Source: Syntrophobacter fumaroxidans MPOB
GTDB taxonomy: Bacteria; Desulfobacterota; Syntrophobacteria; Syntrophobacterales; Syntrophobacteraceae
Length of the DNA stretch: 64,000 nucleotides
Assembly: GCF_000014965.1 (NCBI RefSeq)
Contig: NC_008554.1
Location: 4,514,001 to 4,578,000, forward strand
Reading direction: 5' to 3'
In this document: positions 8,800 through 17,341 of the stretch, one piece after another
Layout of the letters: each line of letters starts with the position of its first letter
Numbering within the stretch: the first letter of the stretch is position 1
Position numbers and translations under genes: made by a program
Notes under the pieces: generated by a model
The model's input: only the letters and a program-made list of their open reading frames with translations
The model's database searches: none
Told to the model about the DNA's origin: nothing

Positions 8800-9918
8800 A
8801 TGGGATCGGTCAAAGAGCGGGTGGTCTGTAACCTCAAGTCGGCGCGAAAAGCCAGGGGGTTGTCCCAGAGCGAATTGGCCGGTAGAGTGGGGGTCAAGCG
8901 GCAGGCGATTTATGACATGGAAAGCGGGCGGTATCTGCCCAACACCGCCCTGGCGCTTTACATCGCAAGAGAGCTCGGCTGCAGGGTCGAAGACCTGTTC
9001 GTCCTGGAGGAATCGGAAGAGGAACAACCCGTCACTTTGGTCGAGAAAGCGGGTGCGGCTAACCCCAGGGTTGCCGTGGCCAGTGTGCGCGAGCGACTCG
9101 TTGCTTACCCCGTGGACGGAAAATGGCTGTTGAGCGACGGATTCCACTCCGCGGACGGCCTGCTCCTGGCCGACGGCTGCAATGTGCGTCTCTTCCAGGG
9201 GCGCAGGGCGCTTGAGAAGAAGATATTCCTTTTCGGCTGCGATCCCGCATTCGCCATCTTGAGCGCGCATGCCTCCAGATGGATGGCGGATGCATTCGTG
9301 CAGTGCCGTTTTGCATCCAGTTACCTGGCACTGGCGAGGCTTTCCGCCGGGCACGCCCACATCGCGGGCACTCACATGCACAACCGGGAGTCGGTCGAAT
9401 CCAATGTGGTGCTGGCCAAGACGGCGCTGGCGGGCACAGGGGCCATGGTGGTCGCTTTCTCGATTTTCGAGGAAGGTCTGATGGTTGCCGCGGGAAATCC
9501 GCTCGACATCCGGGATGTCGGCGACCTGGCTCGAAAGCGGATTCGATTCGTCAACCGTGAGCCCGGAGCCGCTTTGCGTTCTCTTCTTGACGAGCGCCTG
9601 ATGCAGGTGGGGCTCTCGGGCGAGGCCGTCAATGGTTACGACCGGCAGGGATCGAGCCACAACCAGTGCGCCCAGATGGTCGCTCTCGACATGGCCGATG
9701 CCGCCCTCGGGCTGCGAGCCGTCGCGGCCGCACACGGACTGGGCTTCGTTCCCATCGAGTCCGTTCGGTGCGACCTGGTCATTCCCCACGATTTCCTGGA
9801 TCTGCCGGCCGTCAAGATTCTGCTCGAAGTGATGCAGACGCGCGCCTTGCGGGAGGAATTGAGCGCCCTTCCCGGTTACGGGTCTTCCTGCACCGGCAAA
9901 GTCATCGGACAGGTATAA
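8800..9918 (+). CDS. XRE-type HTH regulator with periplasmic-binding-like ligand domain
   Basis: The product is 372 aa. Residues about 5-65 are a Cro/CI-type helix-turn-helix (ARKARGLSQSELAGRVGVKRQ, ending MESGRYLPNTALALYIAREL). The remaining roughly 290 residues match the PBP-like domain found at the C-terminus of some MoeA proteins and in one-component regulators (HAHIAGTHMHN, then LRSLLDERLMQVGL and AAHGLGFVPIESVRCDLVIP). In known relatives this domain is thought to sense an oxyanion or cofactor such as molybdate or tungstate. It follows the uptake cluster in the same direction and is a natural candidate to regulate it (inference). ATG 8800 is chosen over GTG 8794 because ACGGAGG lies 5 bp upstream. 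Confidence 0.82.
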   Translation: MGSVKERVVCNLKSARKARGLSQSELAGRVGVKRQAIYDMESGRYLPNTALALYIARELGCRVEDLFVLEESEEEQPVTLVEKAGAANPRVAVASVRERLVAYPVDGKWLLSDGFHSADGLLLADGCNVRLFQGRRALEKKIFLFGCDPAFAILSAHASRWMADAFVQCRFASSYLALARLSAGHAHIAGTHMHNRESVESNVVLAKTALAGTGAMVVAFSIFEEGLMVAAGNPLDIRDVGDLARKRIRFVNREPGAALRSLLDERLMQVGLSGEAVNGYDRQGSSHNQCAQMVALDMADAALGLRAVAAAHGLGFVPIESVRCDLVIPHDFLDLPAVKILLEVMQTRALREELSALPGYGSSCTGKVIGQV

Positions 9919-10143
9919 AAAGGCTCCTGTGCCGCGGGTTTGGTCTGTTCCTCGAATTCCGATACAGCAAGCCGGTTCCCGAGCCTCAGAGAAGCGATTG
10001 GTCTAGGCGGGAAAACACACCGGGGGCGTGCATATAGCCTGCCCCTCGTACGATCGCGCAAGTCGTGCAAGGGGCGGGGTCCGTCCATGCCCGCCTCGCC
10101 TTCCGCAGACCCCTTATTCCGCGATATTGCAAGTGAATCGGGA

Positions 10144-11010
10144 TCAGTTCCCGCCCGCGGCGATGAACCGCCGCGCGAGCTCGGCCGCCTCGTCGTGAGC
10201 CGGGTGCACGAAGCGGTGTTCGCCCAGGGAGCGAACGGGCATGACGATCATGAGGGAATTGAGGACCCAGAGGGTTTGAGCTGATACGAGCTCTTCGAGG
10301 GAGGCTGGGCGCGCTTCGACGTTGTGTCCACGGGCGGCGAGCAGGTCCGTGACTCTCGCGATGGTGATGCCCGGAAGCCGGAACGGGCTGGAAGGTGTCC
10401 ACCACCGCCCGTCGGTTCTTGCGAGGAGGGAACCGGCGGAGGTCTCCGCGACGCGGCCTTCGGGATCGAGGATGAGCGCCTCGTCGGCTCCCGCATCCAG
10501 TGCGGCCTGCCTTGCGCACAGGAAATAGAGGTAGTTGAGGGTCTTCATGCCGGCAAGCGGCGGCGAGAACCCGCTCCGGAAGACATGCAGCCGGAAACCT
10601 TCGGCGTGGACGGACGGCGCGGGCGGAACGTATCCGCGCGCGGTGATGCAAAGCGTCGGGGCCGAGGCTTCGGGCAGACCCGGCGACAACCCGGCGCCGC
10701 GCGTAACGGTGATCCGCACCGACGCGACGGAGCGGCGCAACCCGGCGCGCTCCAGCAGTTCCCGCACCACCTCGCCCCAGTTCGGCGCCGCCGCCGACAC
10801 GCGGATCCTCAACGCTGCCAGCGAACGGTGCAGCCGTTCGAGATGGTCCCCCAGGTACAGCACGCGCCCGCACTCGGCGCGCATGGTCTCGAAAACCCCG
10901 TCCCCATAGAGGAACCCCCTGTCCAGGGGCGAGACGAAAGCTTCGCCCGCGGGTACAAAGGAGCCGTTCAGCCAGACGATTCCGGGGTGTTCCGGGGACT
11001 GCGGGTTCAT
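10144..11010 (-). CDS. pabC: Aminodeoxychorismate lyase (class IV PLP enzyme)
   Basis: A 288-aa fold-type IV aminotransferase-like protein. It should cleave 4-amino-4-deoxychorismate to p-aminobenzoate and pyruvate for folate synthesis. The expected opening VSPLDRGFLYGDGVFETMR, the PLP lysine in GMKTLNYLYFL, and EALILDPEGRVAETSAGSL are all present. Branched-chain aminotransferases share this fold, but the position directly after pabA and pabB makes PabC much the better call. ATG 11010 overlaps the pabB stop (ATGA). An upstream in-frame extension lies inside pabB and was rejected. Confidence 0.88.
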   Translation of the reverse strand: MNPQSPEHPGIVWLNGSFVPAGEAFVSPLDRGFLYGDGVFETMRAECGRVLYLGDHLERLHRSLAALRIRVSAAAPNWGEVVRELLERAGLRRSVASVRITVTRGAGLSPGLPEASAPTLCITARGYVPPAPSVHAEGFRLHVFRSGFSPPLAGMKTLNYLYFLCARQAALDAGADEALILDPEGRVAETSAGSLLARTDGRWWTPSSPFRLPGITIARVTDLLAARGHNVEARPASLEELVSAQTLWVLNSLMIVMPVRSLGEHRFVHPAHDEAAELARRFIAAGGN

Positions 11011-12473
11011 GGTTTGCCTTTCATGGAGGCTTCGATCAGCCGCAAAAGAGTCTGCCCCTTGTCCAGGGTTTCCTGGTATTCGTCCTCGGGCCGCGAATCG
11101 TGGACAATGCCTCCGCCCACCGAGAAACGGCACGTGCCGCGCTGGAGGATGCCGGTGCGTATGGCGATGTTCAGGTCGATGTTTCCGTGCCACCCCAGGT
11201 ATCCGATGGAACCGGTGTATACGTGTCTCACGTGGGGTTCCAGCTCGTCAATGATTTCCATCGCGCGGATTTTCGGGCAACCGGTGACGGAGCCGCCCGG
11301 GAACACCGCCCGCAACAACTCCCCCGGGGTCAGTTCCGGCCTCGGCCGGCCAGTGACGATGGAGACCATGTGATGAACGTTTTGGTAGGATTCGAGCCGT
11401 TTGTGTTCCCGGACACGAATCGTCCGGGGCAGGCAGATCCGCCCGAGATCGTTGCGCAACAGGTCCACGATCATGGAGAGCTCCGCGTCTTCCTTGCGGC
11501 TGGTGAGCAGGGCCGATTTCAGAGCCTCGTCTTCTTCGGGGGTGGCGCCCCGGCGGGCCGTCCCCTTGATGGGGCGTGTTTCGATCCGCCCGTCGCGCTG
11601 GTACAGGAAGCGTTCCATGGAAGTGGACAGCACTTGATGGTCGCCGGCGTCGACGAAAGCGTAAAATGCCGCGGGGTTTGCCCGGAAGAGCGATTCCCAG
11701 AGCAGGAAGGGATCACCGTCAAGCCTGAACTGGAACCGCTGCGAGAGGTTCGCCTGGTAGATGTCCCCCTCCCCGATGTAGAGTCGGACTTTCTCCACCG
11801 CAAGCAGATAGGCGTCCCGGGAGAAATTGCTTCTGAGTCCGTTTACGCGGAACCCGTTGTCCCGTTCCTCCGGTTCCGGAACCGGAGGAATCCCGTCCAG
11901 GAAGGCTTCGACCGGGTCGGGCGACGGCGTCCGGTGTGGTGGGCCTCGTTTTCCGGCGGGTGCCGGGGTGAGATAGAGATAGTGCAGGCGCTTTTCGATC
12001 CGGTCGTGCACGAGAATGCGCCGGGGCCACATGAGCCAGATGTCGGGAAGGCCCAGGTCGTCACGGGCGGTCCGGGGCAGGCGTTCGATGGCGTTCTTGA
12101 GATCGTAGGCGAAGTAGCCGATCGCGCCTCCCGAAAACGGCGGGATCACCGGGGAGTAGCCGGGCGAGAATCGTGCGAACAGCTCATCGAGCACGGCCAG
12201 CGGGTCCCCGCGCCGCGACTCAGACCCCGAAGGACCGTGCACGAGGCAGCGCGAGCCTTTGCTTTTGAACAGCAGGAACGGGTCCCAGGCGGCGATGGAG
12301 TACCGGCTCTCGCCTTCCAACGGGACCTTCCCGCCGCTCAGCAGCACCACGCTATCGGGTTGCGCCGCGCAGCGGCGTGCCACGGCAATGAATTCAAGGT
12401 CGGAAACCGGGGTCTCCAGGGCCCGGTAGAGGACCGGCTCCACGACGTGCACGGAACGAGTGGACGTTTTCAT
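11007..12473 (-). CDS. pabB: Aminodeoxychorismate synthase component I
   Basis: A 488-aa chorismate-binding enzyme that aminates chorismate to 4-amino-4-deoxychorismate using ammonia from PabA. Typical features are FSGGAIGYFAYDLKNAIERL in the N-terminal half, GEGDIYQANLSQRF, ETRPIKGTARRG near residue 300, and FPGGSVTGCPKIRAMEIIDELE with EPHVRHVYTGSIGYL at the C-terminus. The PIKGT lysine is the residue that distinguishes PabB from TrpE. The start overlaps the pabA stop and the stop overlaps the pabC start, so all three are coupled. Confidence 0.92.
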   Translation of the reverse strand: MKTSTRSVHVVEPVLYRALETPVSDLEFIAVARRCAAQPDSVVLLSGGKVPLEGESRYSIAAWDPFLLFKSKGSRCLVHGPSGSESRRGDPLAVLDELFARFSPGYSPVIPPFSGGAIGYFAYDLKNAIERLPRTARDDLGLPDIWLMWPRRILVHDRIEKRLHYLYLTPAPAGKRGPPHRTPSPDPVEAFLDGIPPVPEPEERDNGFRVNGLRSNFSRDAYLLAVEKVRLYIGEGDIYQANLSQRFQFRLDGDPFLLWESLFRANPAAFYAFVDAGDHQVLSTSMERFLYQRDGRIETRPIKGTARRGATPEEDEALKSALLTSRKEDAELSMIVDLLRNDLGRICLPRTIRVREHKRLESYQNVHHMVSIVTGRPRPELTPGELLRAVFPGGSVTGCPKIRAMEIIDELEPHVRHVYTGSIGYLGWHGNIDLNIAIRTGILQRGTCRFSVGGGIVHDSRPEDEYQETLDKGQTLLRLIEASMKGKP

Positions 12474-13129
12474 GCCGCCTCCTCGCGCCGGTCGGGATAG
12501 CCGATCGGCGTGTCGATCCTCGGAAACCGGTCGGGATCGGCGGCGTCATCGGGCGCAATCCAACCGCGTCGCAGAGAAAGGAAATTCCGGATCAATTCCA
12601 GCCCGTGCTCGGTCATGAAGGATTCGGGATGGAATTGGACCCCGCACAGCGGCCAGGAACGGTGCCGGATGCCCATGAGGACCCGGTCTTCGGCATGGGC
12701 GACGGGGAGCAGGCAGTCCGATTGCAGCTCGACGCACAGCGAATGATAGCGCGCCGCCCAAAACGGGGAGGGAATTCCACGGAAGACGCTCCGGCCCTCG
12801 TGATCCACCCGCGAGCACTTGCCGTGCACGGGAACCGGGGCCTTGATCGTTTTTCCACCGAAGACCTCGTTGATCACCTGCATCCCGAGGCACACCCCGA
12901 GGATGGGGATCGTCGGACCGAACCGTTCCACCACGGCTTTGCTGATTCCCGAATGGGCCGGGCTCCTTGGGCCCGGGGAAATGCAGATCCAGTCCGGGCG
13001 CAGCGCATCGATCCCGTCGAGCGTCACCCGGTCGTTCCTGAACACGGATACCTCCAGGTCGAATTCGAAGAAAAGCTGGACGAGGTTGAAGGTGAAAGAA
13101 TCATAATTGTCTATGACGACAAGGCGCAT
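12470..13129 (-). CDS. pabA: Aminodeoxychorismate/anthranilate synthase glutamine amidotransferase
   Basis: A 219-aa class I glutamine amidotransferase that supplies ammonia to PabB. The oxyanion/nucleophile motif GVCLGMQVI holds the catalytic Cys (near residue 80). The catalytic His-Glu pair is in GVQFHPESFMTEHG (near 170). It starts with RLVVIDNYDSFTFNLVQLF, as usual for the family. GGGAGGGG lies just upstream of ATG 13129. TrpG and PabA are often interchangeable; the pabB-pabC neighbours favour p-aminobenzoate synthesis. A promoter and a terminator-like hairpin lie in the 165-nt leader. Confidence 0.92.
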   Translation of the reverse strand: MRLVVIDNYDSFTFNLVQLFFEFDLEVSVFRNDRVTLDGIDALRPDWICISPGPRSPAHSGISKAVVERFGPTIPILGVCLGMQVINEVFGGKTIKAPVPVHGKCSRVDHEGRSVFRGIPSPFWAARYHSLCVELQSDCLLPVAHAEDRVLMGIRHRSWPLCGVQFHPESFMTEHGLELIRNFLSLRRGWIAPDDAADPDRFPRIDTPIGYPDRREEAA

Positions 13130-13157
13130 GGTCCCCTCCCGAATGCATCCCGGACAA

Positions 13158-13192
13158 TAAAAAAGCCACCCCGACCGTTGGGTCTGGGTGGC
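13158..13192 (-). terminator. Probable transcription attenuator in the pabA leader
   Basis: On the minus strand a 7-bp stem (GCCACCC with GGGTGGC, plus positions 13165-13171 and 13186-13192) is followed directly by a run of T (13157-13164 as A on plus). It lies about 30 bp upstream of the pabA start and downstream of the likely promoter at 13305-13334, so it would stop transcripts before pabA. No leader peptide rich in a relevant amino acid was found, so the controlling signal is unknown. Confidence 0.6.
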
Positions 13193-13304
13193 TTGTGCCT
13201 GGCATAACCCTCAACACGCGGCTTTTCATCCCGGATGCGCCGGTTCGCCGCGAGGTGTTCGCCGTCGCGCGAAGCCGGGCCTGGATGAAAACCGCTCAAA
13301 CGTT

Positions 13305-13334
13305 AAATTACCCGCCTGCCGGGCCGTTTGTCAA
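13305..13334 (-). promoter_or_regulatory. Sigma-70-type promoter for pabA-pabB-pabC
   Basis: The minus strand reads TTGACA (plus 13329-13334), an 18-bp spacer, then TAATTT (plus 13305-13310). Transcription would start near 13298 and give a leader of roughly 165 nt before pabA. Confidence 0.55.
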
Positions 13335-13458
13335 TAGCCGCGACATCCGTTGCGGCACGGCATGTGTCCGGAATTCCCCTCTTGAGGGGGCCGTGACGGC
13401 ATCAACTTTCGCCGAGGAAGGCGGCTTCGACTGCTTGGGCAAGGTTGTCGACCTGTTG

Positions 13459-13765
13459 ATACGGATTTACCTAGAAAATAGATTCCCGGGTGAGTCTGTT
13501 TTCATGCTTCGCGGGTGTCGCAGGGGGCATGGATAATTGCGTTCAAAATGGTACTCTAAAAGCGTGGGGGACATATCCCCCACATCCCCTCGCCGCTTCG
13601 CGGCTCCGTGTGGCGCTGCGGCGACGGCCTTCGGCCAGTCGCCGACAGCGCCGAGCACTCGGCCTCACGCGCTTGCGCGTGTGGCCGAAACTTGGGGGGT
13701 GCGGGGGAATCATTCCCCCGCTCTTTTGTGCTTGAAAGATCTATCTCTTGAACGCAACTTCGCAT
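13459..13765 (+). repeat. Dispersed palindromic repeat, copy A (307 bp)
   Basis: Near-identical to copies at 29234-29451 and 39666-39970. The left end reads ATACGGATTT and the right end AACTTCGCAT, imperfect terminal inverted repeats. Inside lie a second inverted pair (TTGCGTTCAA near 13547 and TTGAACGCAA near 13749) and a third (AAAAGCGTGGGGGA with TCCCCCGCTCTTTT). Several short hairpins sit between them, such as CCGC-TTC-GCGG, GGCC-TTC-GGCC and ACGCGC-TTG-CGCGT. It encodes no credible protein. It lies between the ends of the bio and pab operons. Confidence 0.85.
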
Positions 13766-13783
13766 GAAGGGACCGTCACCGCG

Positions 13784-14497
13784 TCAGCGTTCGCCGAACA
13801 GCCTCGCAAGCGGCCGGTAGCACTCCTGGCCCGGCTCCGACCACCGCTCGATTCTCCCGATCGTTCCGGCCACTTTCACCCCGGAGAAACGTTCGACCGC
13901 TTCGATGTTTTCCGCGACCATTTGCTCCGGGGTTTCCATGGGTCCGGAATCGATGAACACGATGCCGAGAGGGTCCAGCCTCCGGGCTTTCAGCGCCTCC
14001 ACGGCAAGGATCGTGTGGTTGATGGTGCCGAGGCCGGCGCGCGCGGCAAGGATCGGCCTGGCGTTCAACAGGGCGATCAGGTCGATCATCAGAACGTCTT
14101 CGGTGACCGGTACGAACAGCCCGCCGGCCCCTTCCAGCACGATGTGCGAATGGGCGGACCTTTTGCGCTCCGCGTAAGCGGCGATTTTCCGGGGATCGAT
14201 CGCTTCCGCCTCGTGTCCGGAGGCAAACCAGGGGGCCTTGGGACTCCTGAAACAGTATACGACCGAATCGCCCGGATCTTTTCCGGCCAGCGCCGGCACG
14301 TGCTCGTAGATGAACCGCGCGTCGCTGTCGCGGTCATGCGCGTCGACGCATCCGGTCTGAATCGGCTTGAGGTAGAAAGGAGTCCTCCCTCTCATCAGGA
14401 AGAATCGCATCAGGAGGAGCGAAAGCACGGTCTTGCCCACTCCCGTGTCGGTTCCGGTGACGAAAATGCTACCGCGATTCCGGTTGGGTTCTCGCAT
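13784..14497 (-). CDS. bioD: Dethiobiotin synthetase
   Basis: A 237-aa ATP-dependent carboxylase that closes the ureido ring of dethiobiotin from 7,8-diaminopelargonate. The P-loop GTDTGVGKT is at residues 15-23, followed by KPIQTGC with the substrate lysine, and VLEGAGGLFVPV near residue 110. The start overlaps the end of bioF. A GGGAG site lies close upstream. It is the last gene of the minus-strand biotin operon. The downstream repeat element may contribute to termination. Confidence 0.95.
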   Translation of the reverse strand: MREPNRNRGSIFVTGTDTGVGKTVLSLLLMRFFLMRGRTPFYLKPIQTGCVDAHDRDSDARFIYEHVPALAGKDPGDSVVYCFRSPKAPWFASGHEAEAIDPRKIAAYAERKRSAHSHIVLEGAGGLFVPVTEDVLMIDLIALLNARPILAARAGLGTINHTILAVEALKARRLDPLGIVFIDSGPMETPEQMVAENIEAVERFSGVKVAGTIGRIERWSEPGQECYRPLARLFGER

Positions 14498-15626
14498 ACA
14501 CTCCCTTCAGCGCGTCGACGAAGAAGCTCACATCCTGCTCCCTGTGCCGGGCCGTCATTCCGATCCGCAGGATGGCCCGCCCCATGGGCACGGTCGGGTA
14601 CCTGGCCGGGAAGACGAACACGCCGCCCTCGAACAGGCCGCGCGAAACGGCGGCGGCCCGTGCTTCATCGCCGATTTCGACGACGATGATGTGCGCGTCT
14701 CCGCCCACATGGAATCCTTCGCCCCGCAGCGCTTCTCTCATGAGAACGCTGATTCGGCGCAGACTGTCCCTTTCGGCGTCGCTGTCGCCGAGGATTTCGA
14801 GCAGATCCAGCGCGGAAGCGGCGTGAGCTTCGGGAAGGGTGGTGGAATAGATCAAGGGCGAACAAAAATTGAACAGGTATTCCTTGTATCCCGCGGGCAG
14901 TAGCGCGAACGCCCCGAACAGCCCGAGGGCCTTGCCGAATGTGCCGACCGCGACGTCCGCAACCGTTCGCGCGATGCCGCGTCCATTTTCACCCAGGGCG
15001 CCAAACGCGTGAGCCTCATCGACGATGCACAGGAAGCCGTGCTCCCGCTTGAGCTTCCGGATGCCCTCGACATCAAGAAAATCCCCGTCCATGCTGAACA
15101 GGGATTCGGTCACAACGCCCGCCTGGTCGTCTTTGCGGGCTTCCAGCCGCTTGCGGAGGTGTGACATGGAATTGTGCCGGTAGCCGAGGAATTCCGCCTT
15201 GCTCAAGGCCATGCCCTTCACGCTGCTGGCGTGGATGTGCTTATCGAAAATAACCGTGTCGCCCTGCGCGAACAGCGCTGAAATGACTCCCAGGTTGGCT
15301 TGGTAGCCGGAGGGAAAGAACAGGGCTTCGTCGTAGCCGAAGTGGCGGGCGTAGGCTTCCTCCGCGCGGGATATCAGCGCGTAATGGCCGGAGACCAGCC
15401 GCGACGAGGAAGAGGATGTGCCGTAGCGACGGAAGTTCGCGGCGACCTTTTCCCTCAGCTTCGGCGAAGCGCCGAGCCCCAGGTAGTCGTTCGAGGAGAA
15501 GTTCAGCACCTTCCGATTGCCGAAGAAAAGATACTTGCCGTCTCGGGCCGTCGCCTCCGGGGGATTCCGGTGAAGACCCGCCTGCCGCTGCATCAACAAC
15601 CTTTGCCGGAGCCGTTCCGCAAACAT
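14469..15626 (-). CDS. bioF: 8-amino-7-oxononanoate synthase
   Basis: A 385-aa fold-type I PLP enzyme that condenses a pimeloyl thioester with L-alanine. NFSSNDYLGL is near residue 43, IVDEAHAFG near 201-209, and the PLP lysine is Lys232 in GTFGKALGLFG. Start ATG 15626 has GGGAGG seven bases upstream and overlaps the end of the preceding hotdog gene. KBL and SPT are related enzymes, but the biotin context settles the call. Confidence 0.95.
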   Translation of the reverse strand: MFAERLRQRLLMQRQAGLHRNPPEATARDGKYLFFGNRKVLNFSSNDYLGLGASPKLREKVAANFRRYGTSSSSSRLVSGHYALISRAEEAYARHFGYDEALFFPSGYQANLGVISALFAQGDTVIFDKHIHASSVKGMALSKAEFLGYRHNSMSHLRKRLEARKDDQAGVVTESLFSMDGDFLDVEGIRKLKREHGFLCIVDEAHAFGALGENGRGIARTVADVAVGTFGKALGLFGAFALLPAGYKEYLFNFCSPLIYSTTLPEAHAASALDLLEILGDSDAERDSLRRISVLMREALRGEGFHVGGDAHIIVVEIGDEARAAAVSRGLFEGGVFVFPARYPTVPMGRAILRIGMTARHREQDVSFFVDALKGVYARTQPESR

Positions 15627-16045
15627 GAAAACACCTCCCGGTAGTGTTCGGCCAGCATTTCGCGTCGAAAAACCCGGTCGTACTCCATCGTCGCGAAGAC
15701 GAATTCGCCTTCGATACGAGGCCCTTCTTCCGGAACAGCCTCCAGGTGATAGGAAAAGGCGGAGTCCCCGCGGCCGATCAATCGGCCCCGGAGTCGACAG
15801 GGGCCGTCCAGAGGCGGCCCGGACGCTTTCGAGAAATGTTTGAGGGTCAAAAGAAAGGCGTGTTTGTCAAAACCGGTGACGAACCGCACATGGAGCGCTC
15901 CCAGCTGAGCCAGGGCTTCGATGCCGAGAAACGGCGGCGAGCGGACGAACCGCTTGAATCCTTCGATTCCGCGGGCATGCACGTCGGTGACGGCATCGAT
16001 GAGGCGGAATCCGCACAACCCGGAATTGAAAGCTAGTTTTCCCAT
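15593..16045 (-). CDS. Hotdog-fold 3-hydroxyacyl-ACP dehydratase-like protein (second copy)
   Basis: A 150-aa protein whose pattern fits a FabZ/FabA-type hotdog: PPFLGIEALAQLGALHVRFV, then LLTLKHFSKASGPPLDGPC and a final GEFVFATMEYDRVFRREML. The usual catalytic His of FabZ is not obvious, while the helix Glu (GIEALAQ) is present. It overlaps the ketosynthase stop at its 5' end and bioF at its 3' end, so it is embedded in the biotin operon. It may dehydrate or hold the acyl-ACP intermediate on the way to pimeloyl-ACP (inference). The longer ORF in this frame extends into the ketosynthase gene and was cut back to ATG 16045. Confidence 0.7.
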   Translation of the reverse strand: MGKLAFNSGLCGFRLIDAVTDVHARGIEGFKRFVRSPPFLGIEALAQLGALHVRFVTGFDKHAFLLTLKHFSKASGPPLDGPCRLRGRLIGRGDSAFSYHLEAVPEEGPRIEGEFVFATMEYDRVFRREMLAEHYREVFSCLRNGSGKGC

Positions 16046-17247
16046 TTGTTCACCACCAGGGCGCTGTTCTGACCGCCGAATCCGAAGTTTTGGATCAGCA
16101 TCGTGGAGACCTGCGCGCTCCGGGGCGCCAGGACGAAGTCGATGCCGGCGCGGCAGGGCTCTTCGAGGTGCCGGATCTCCGGCACGTACCCGTGTTCCAT
16201 GCAGGCGAGCCCGATGGACAGCTCCACGGCCCCGCACGCCGCCGCGAGATGCCCGATGCGGGATTTCAAGGCAGTGACCATGGGGCGGTGCTCGCCGAAC
16301 ACGCGGGCGATGAGGTCGGCTTCCATGGCGTCGTTGAGGACGGTTCCGGTACCGTGGGCGCAGACGACGTCGACCCGGGCAGGCGCCATGCCGGATTCGT
16401 TCAGTGCCGAGCGCACGGCGGCTTCCGCCCACCGTCCCGACGGGTCGGGAGCCGTCATGTTGTACCCGTCCATGGATGCGCCGTAACCGCAAATTTCGGC
16501 GATGATCCGGGTGCCCCGGCTTCGGGCGTGTTCCAGGTTTTCCAGCACCACGAAAGCCCCTCCCTCGCCGGGCACAAAGCCCGCCCGGGCGGCGCTGAAC
16601 GGGCTGTATTCTTGACCGCGGCCCGGTTCTTCGGTCTGGAGCGCCTGGGCTTTGCGGTATGCGAGGATCCCTCCGGGGCTCAGCCGCGAATCTCCGCCTC
16701 CGGCCAGCGCCACGTCCAGGTCCCCGTGCCGGATCTTGCGGAAAGCTTCGCCGATGGCCTGAAGAGAGGCCGCGCACGCCGTCCCGATGGTGGCATTCTC
16801 GCCGTGGATGCCCGCGAGGTCGGCGATCACGGAAGCGGCGGTGTTGGGAAGAAACTTCAGAATCCAGAGCGCGGACAGAGACTTGCTATCGATCGCGCCG
16901 CTCCTGATTTCCGGGAACTCGTTTCCGATGTCCAGGTTGGGGCCGGCGCCGACGAAGAGCCCGGCCCTCTCCCACATGTGTCCCGCCGGTTCCGCCCCCT
17001 TCACGGCGGCCATGGCCGACGCCACGCAAAACCGGGCGCCGCGGTTGAGATACCTCGCGTTCCTGCAGCGCCCCGTGAATCTCCTGACGTCAAATTCACG
17101 TTCGAGGGGGAAAGCCCACACATCCCCTTCGAACCCGGTGGGCACCATGACCGCACCGCCGTCTTCGAGGCTGCGGACGATTTCACCGGTGGAAAAGCCG
17201 AGAGCGGATACAACCCCGACGGATGTGATGACTACTCTGTTTGCCAC
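16033..17247 (-). CDS. Beta-ketoacyl-ACP synthase (KAS II/FabF-like) of the biotin operon
   Basis: A 404-aa thiolase-fold condensing enzyme. The Cys-His-His triad is visible at Cys158 (IGTACAASL), His298 (CAHGTGTVLND) and His333 (KSRIGHLAAACG), so it is probably active in decarboxylative condensation with malonyl-ACP. The start is GTG 17247 with AGCGAGG upstream. Its place between a dedicated ACP, a reductase, dehydratases and bioF suggests that it elongates a starter towards pimeloyl-ACP rather than serving general lipid synthesis (inference). Confidence 0.9.
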   Translation of the reverse strand: MANRVVITSVGVVSALGFSTGEIVRSLEDGGAVMVPTGFEGDVWAFPLEREFDVRRFTGRCRNARYLNRGARFCVASAMAAVKGAEPAGHMWERAGLFVGAGPNLDIGNEFPEIRSGAIDSKSLSALWILKFLPNTAASVIADLAGIHGENATIGTACAASLQAIGEAFRKIRHGDLDVALAGGGDSRLSPGGILAYRKAQALQTEEPGRGQEYSPFSAARAGFVPGEGGAFVVLENLEHARSRGTRIIAEICGYGASMDGYNMTAPDPSGRWAEAAVRSALNESGMAPARVDVVCAHGTGTVLNDAMEADLIARVFGEHRPMVTALKSRIGHLAAACGAVELSIGLACMEHGYVPEIRHLEEPCRAGIDFVLAPRSAQVSTMLIQNFGFGGQNSALVVNKWEN

Positions 17248-17341
17248 GCAACCTCGCTTTCAGGTGCTCGATACGAAGTGCCCGGAGCGAAAACGCCGAT
17301 CCGGAGTCTCCCCGGGCTGAAGTCCCGGGGGCCTGTTCCCG

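Noticed and set aside
10041-10077. Hairpin GCCCCT...AGGGGC between convergent genes
   Set aside because: The stem is reasonable but interrupted, with no T tract on either side. Its role as a terminator cannot be supported beyond position.
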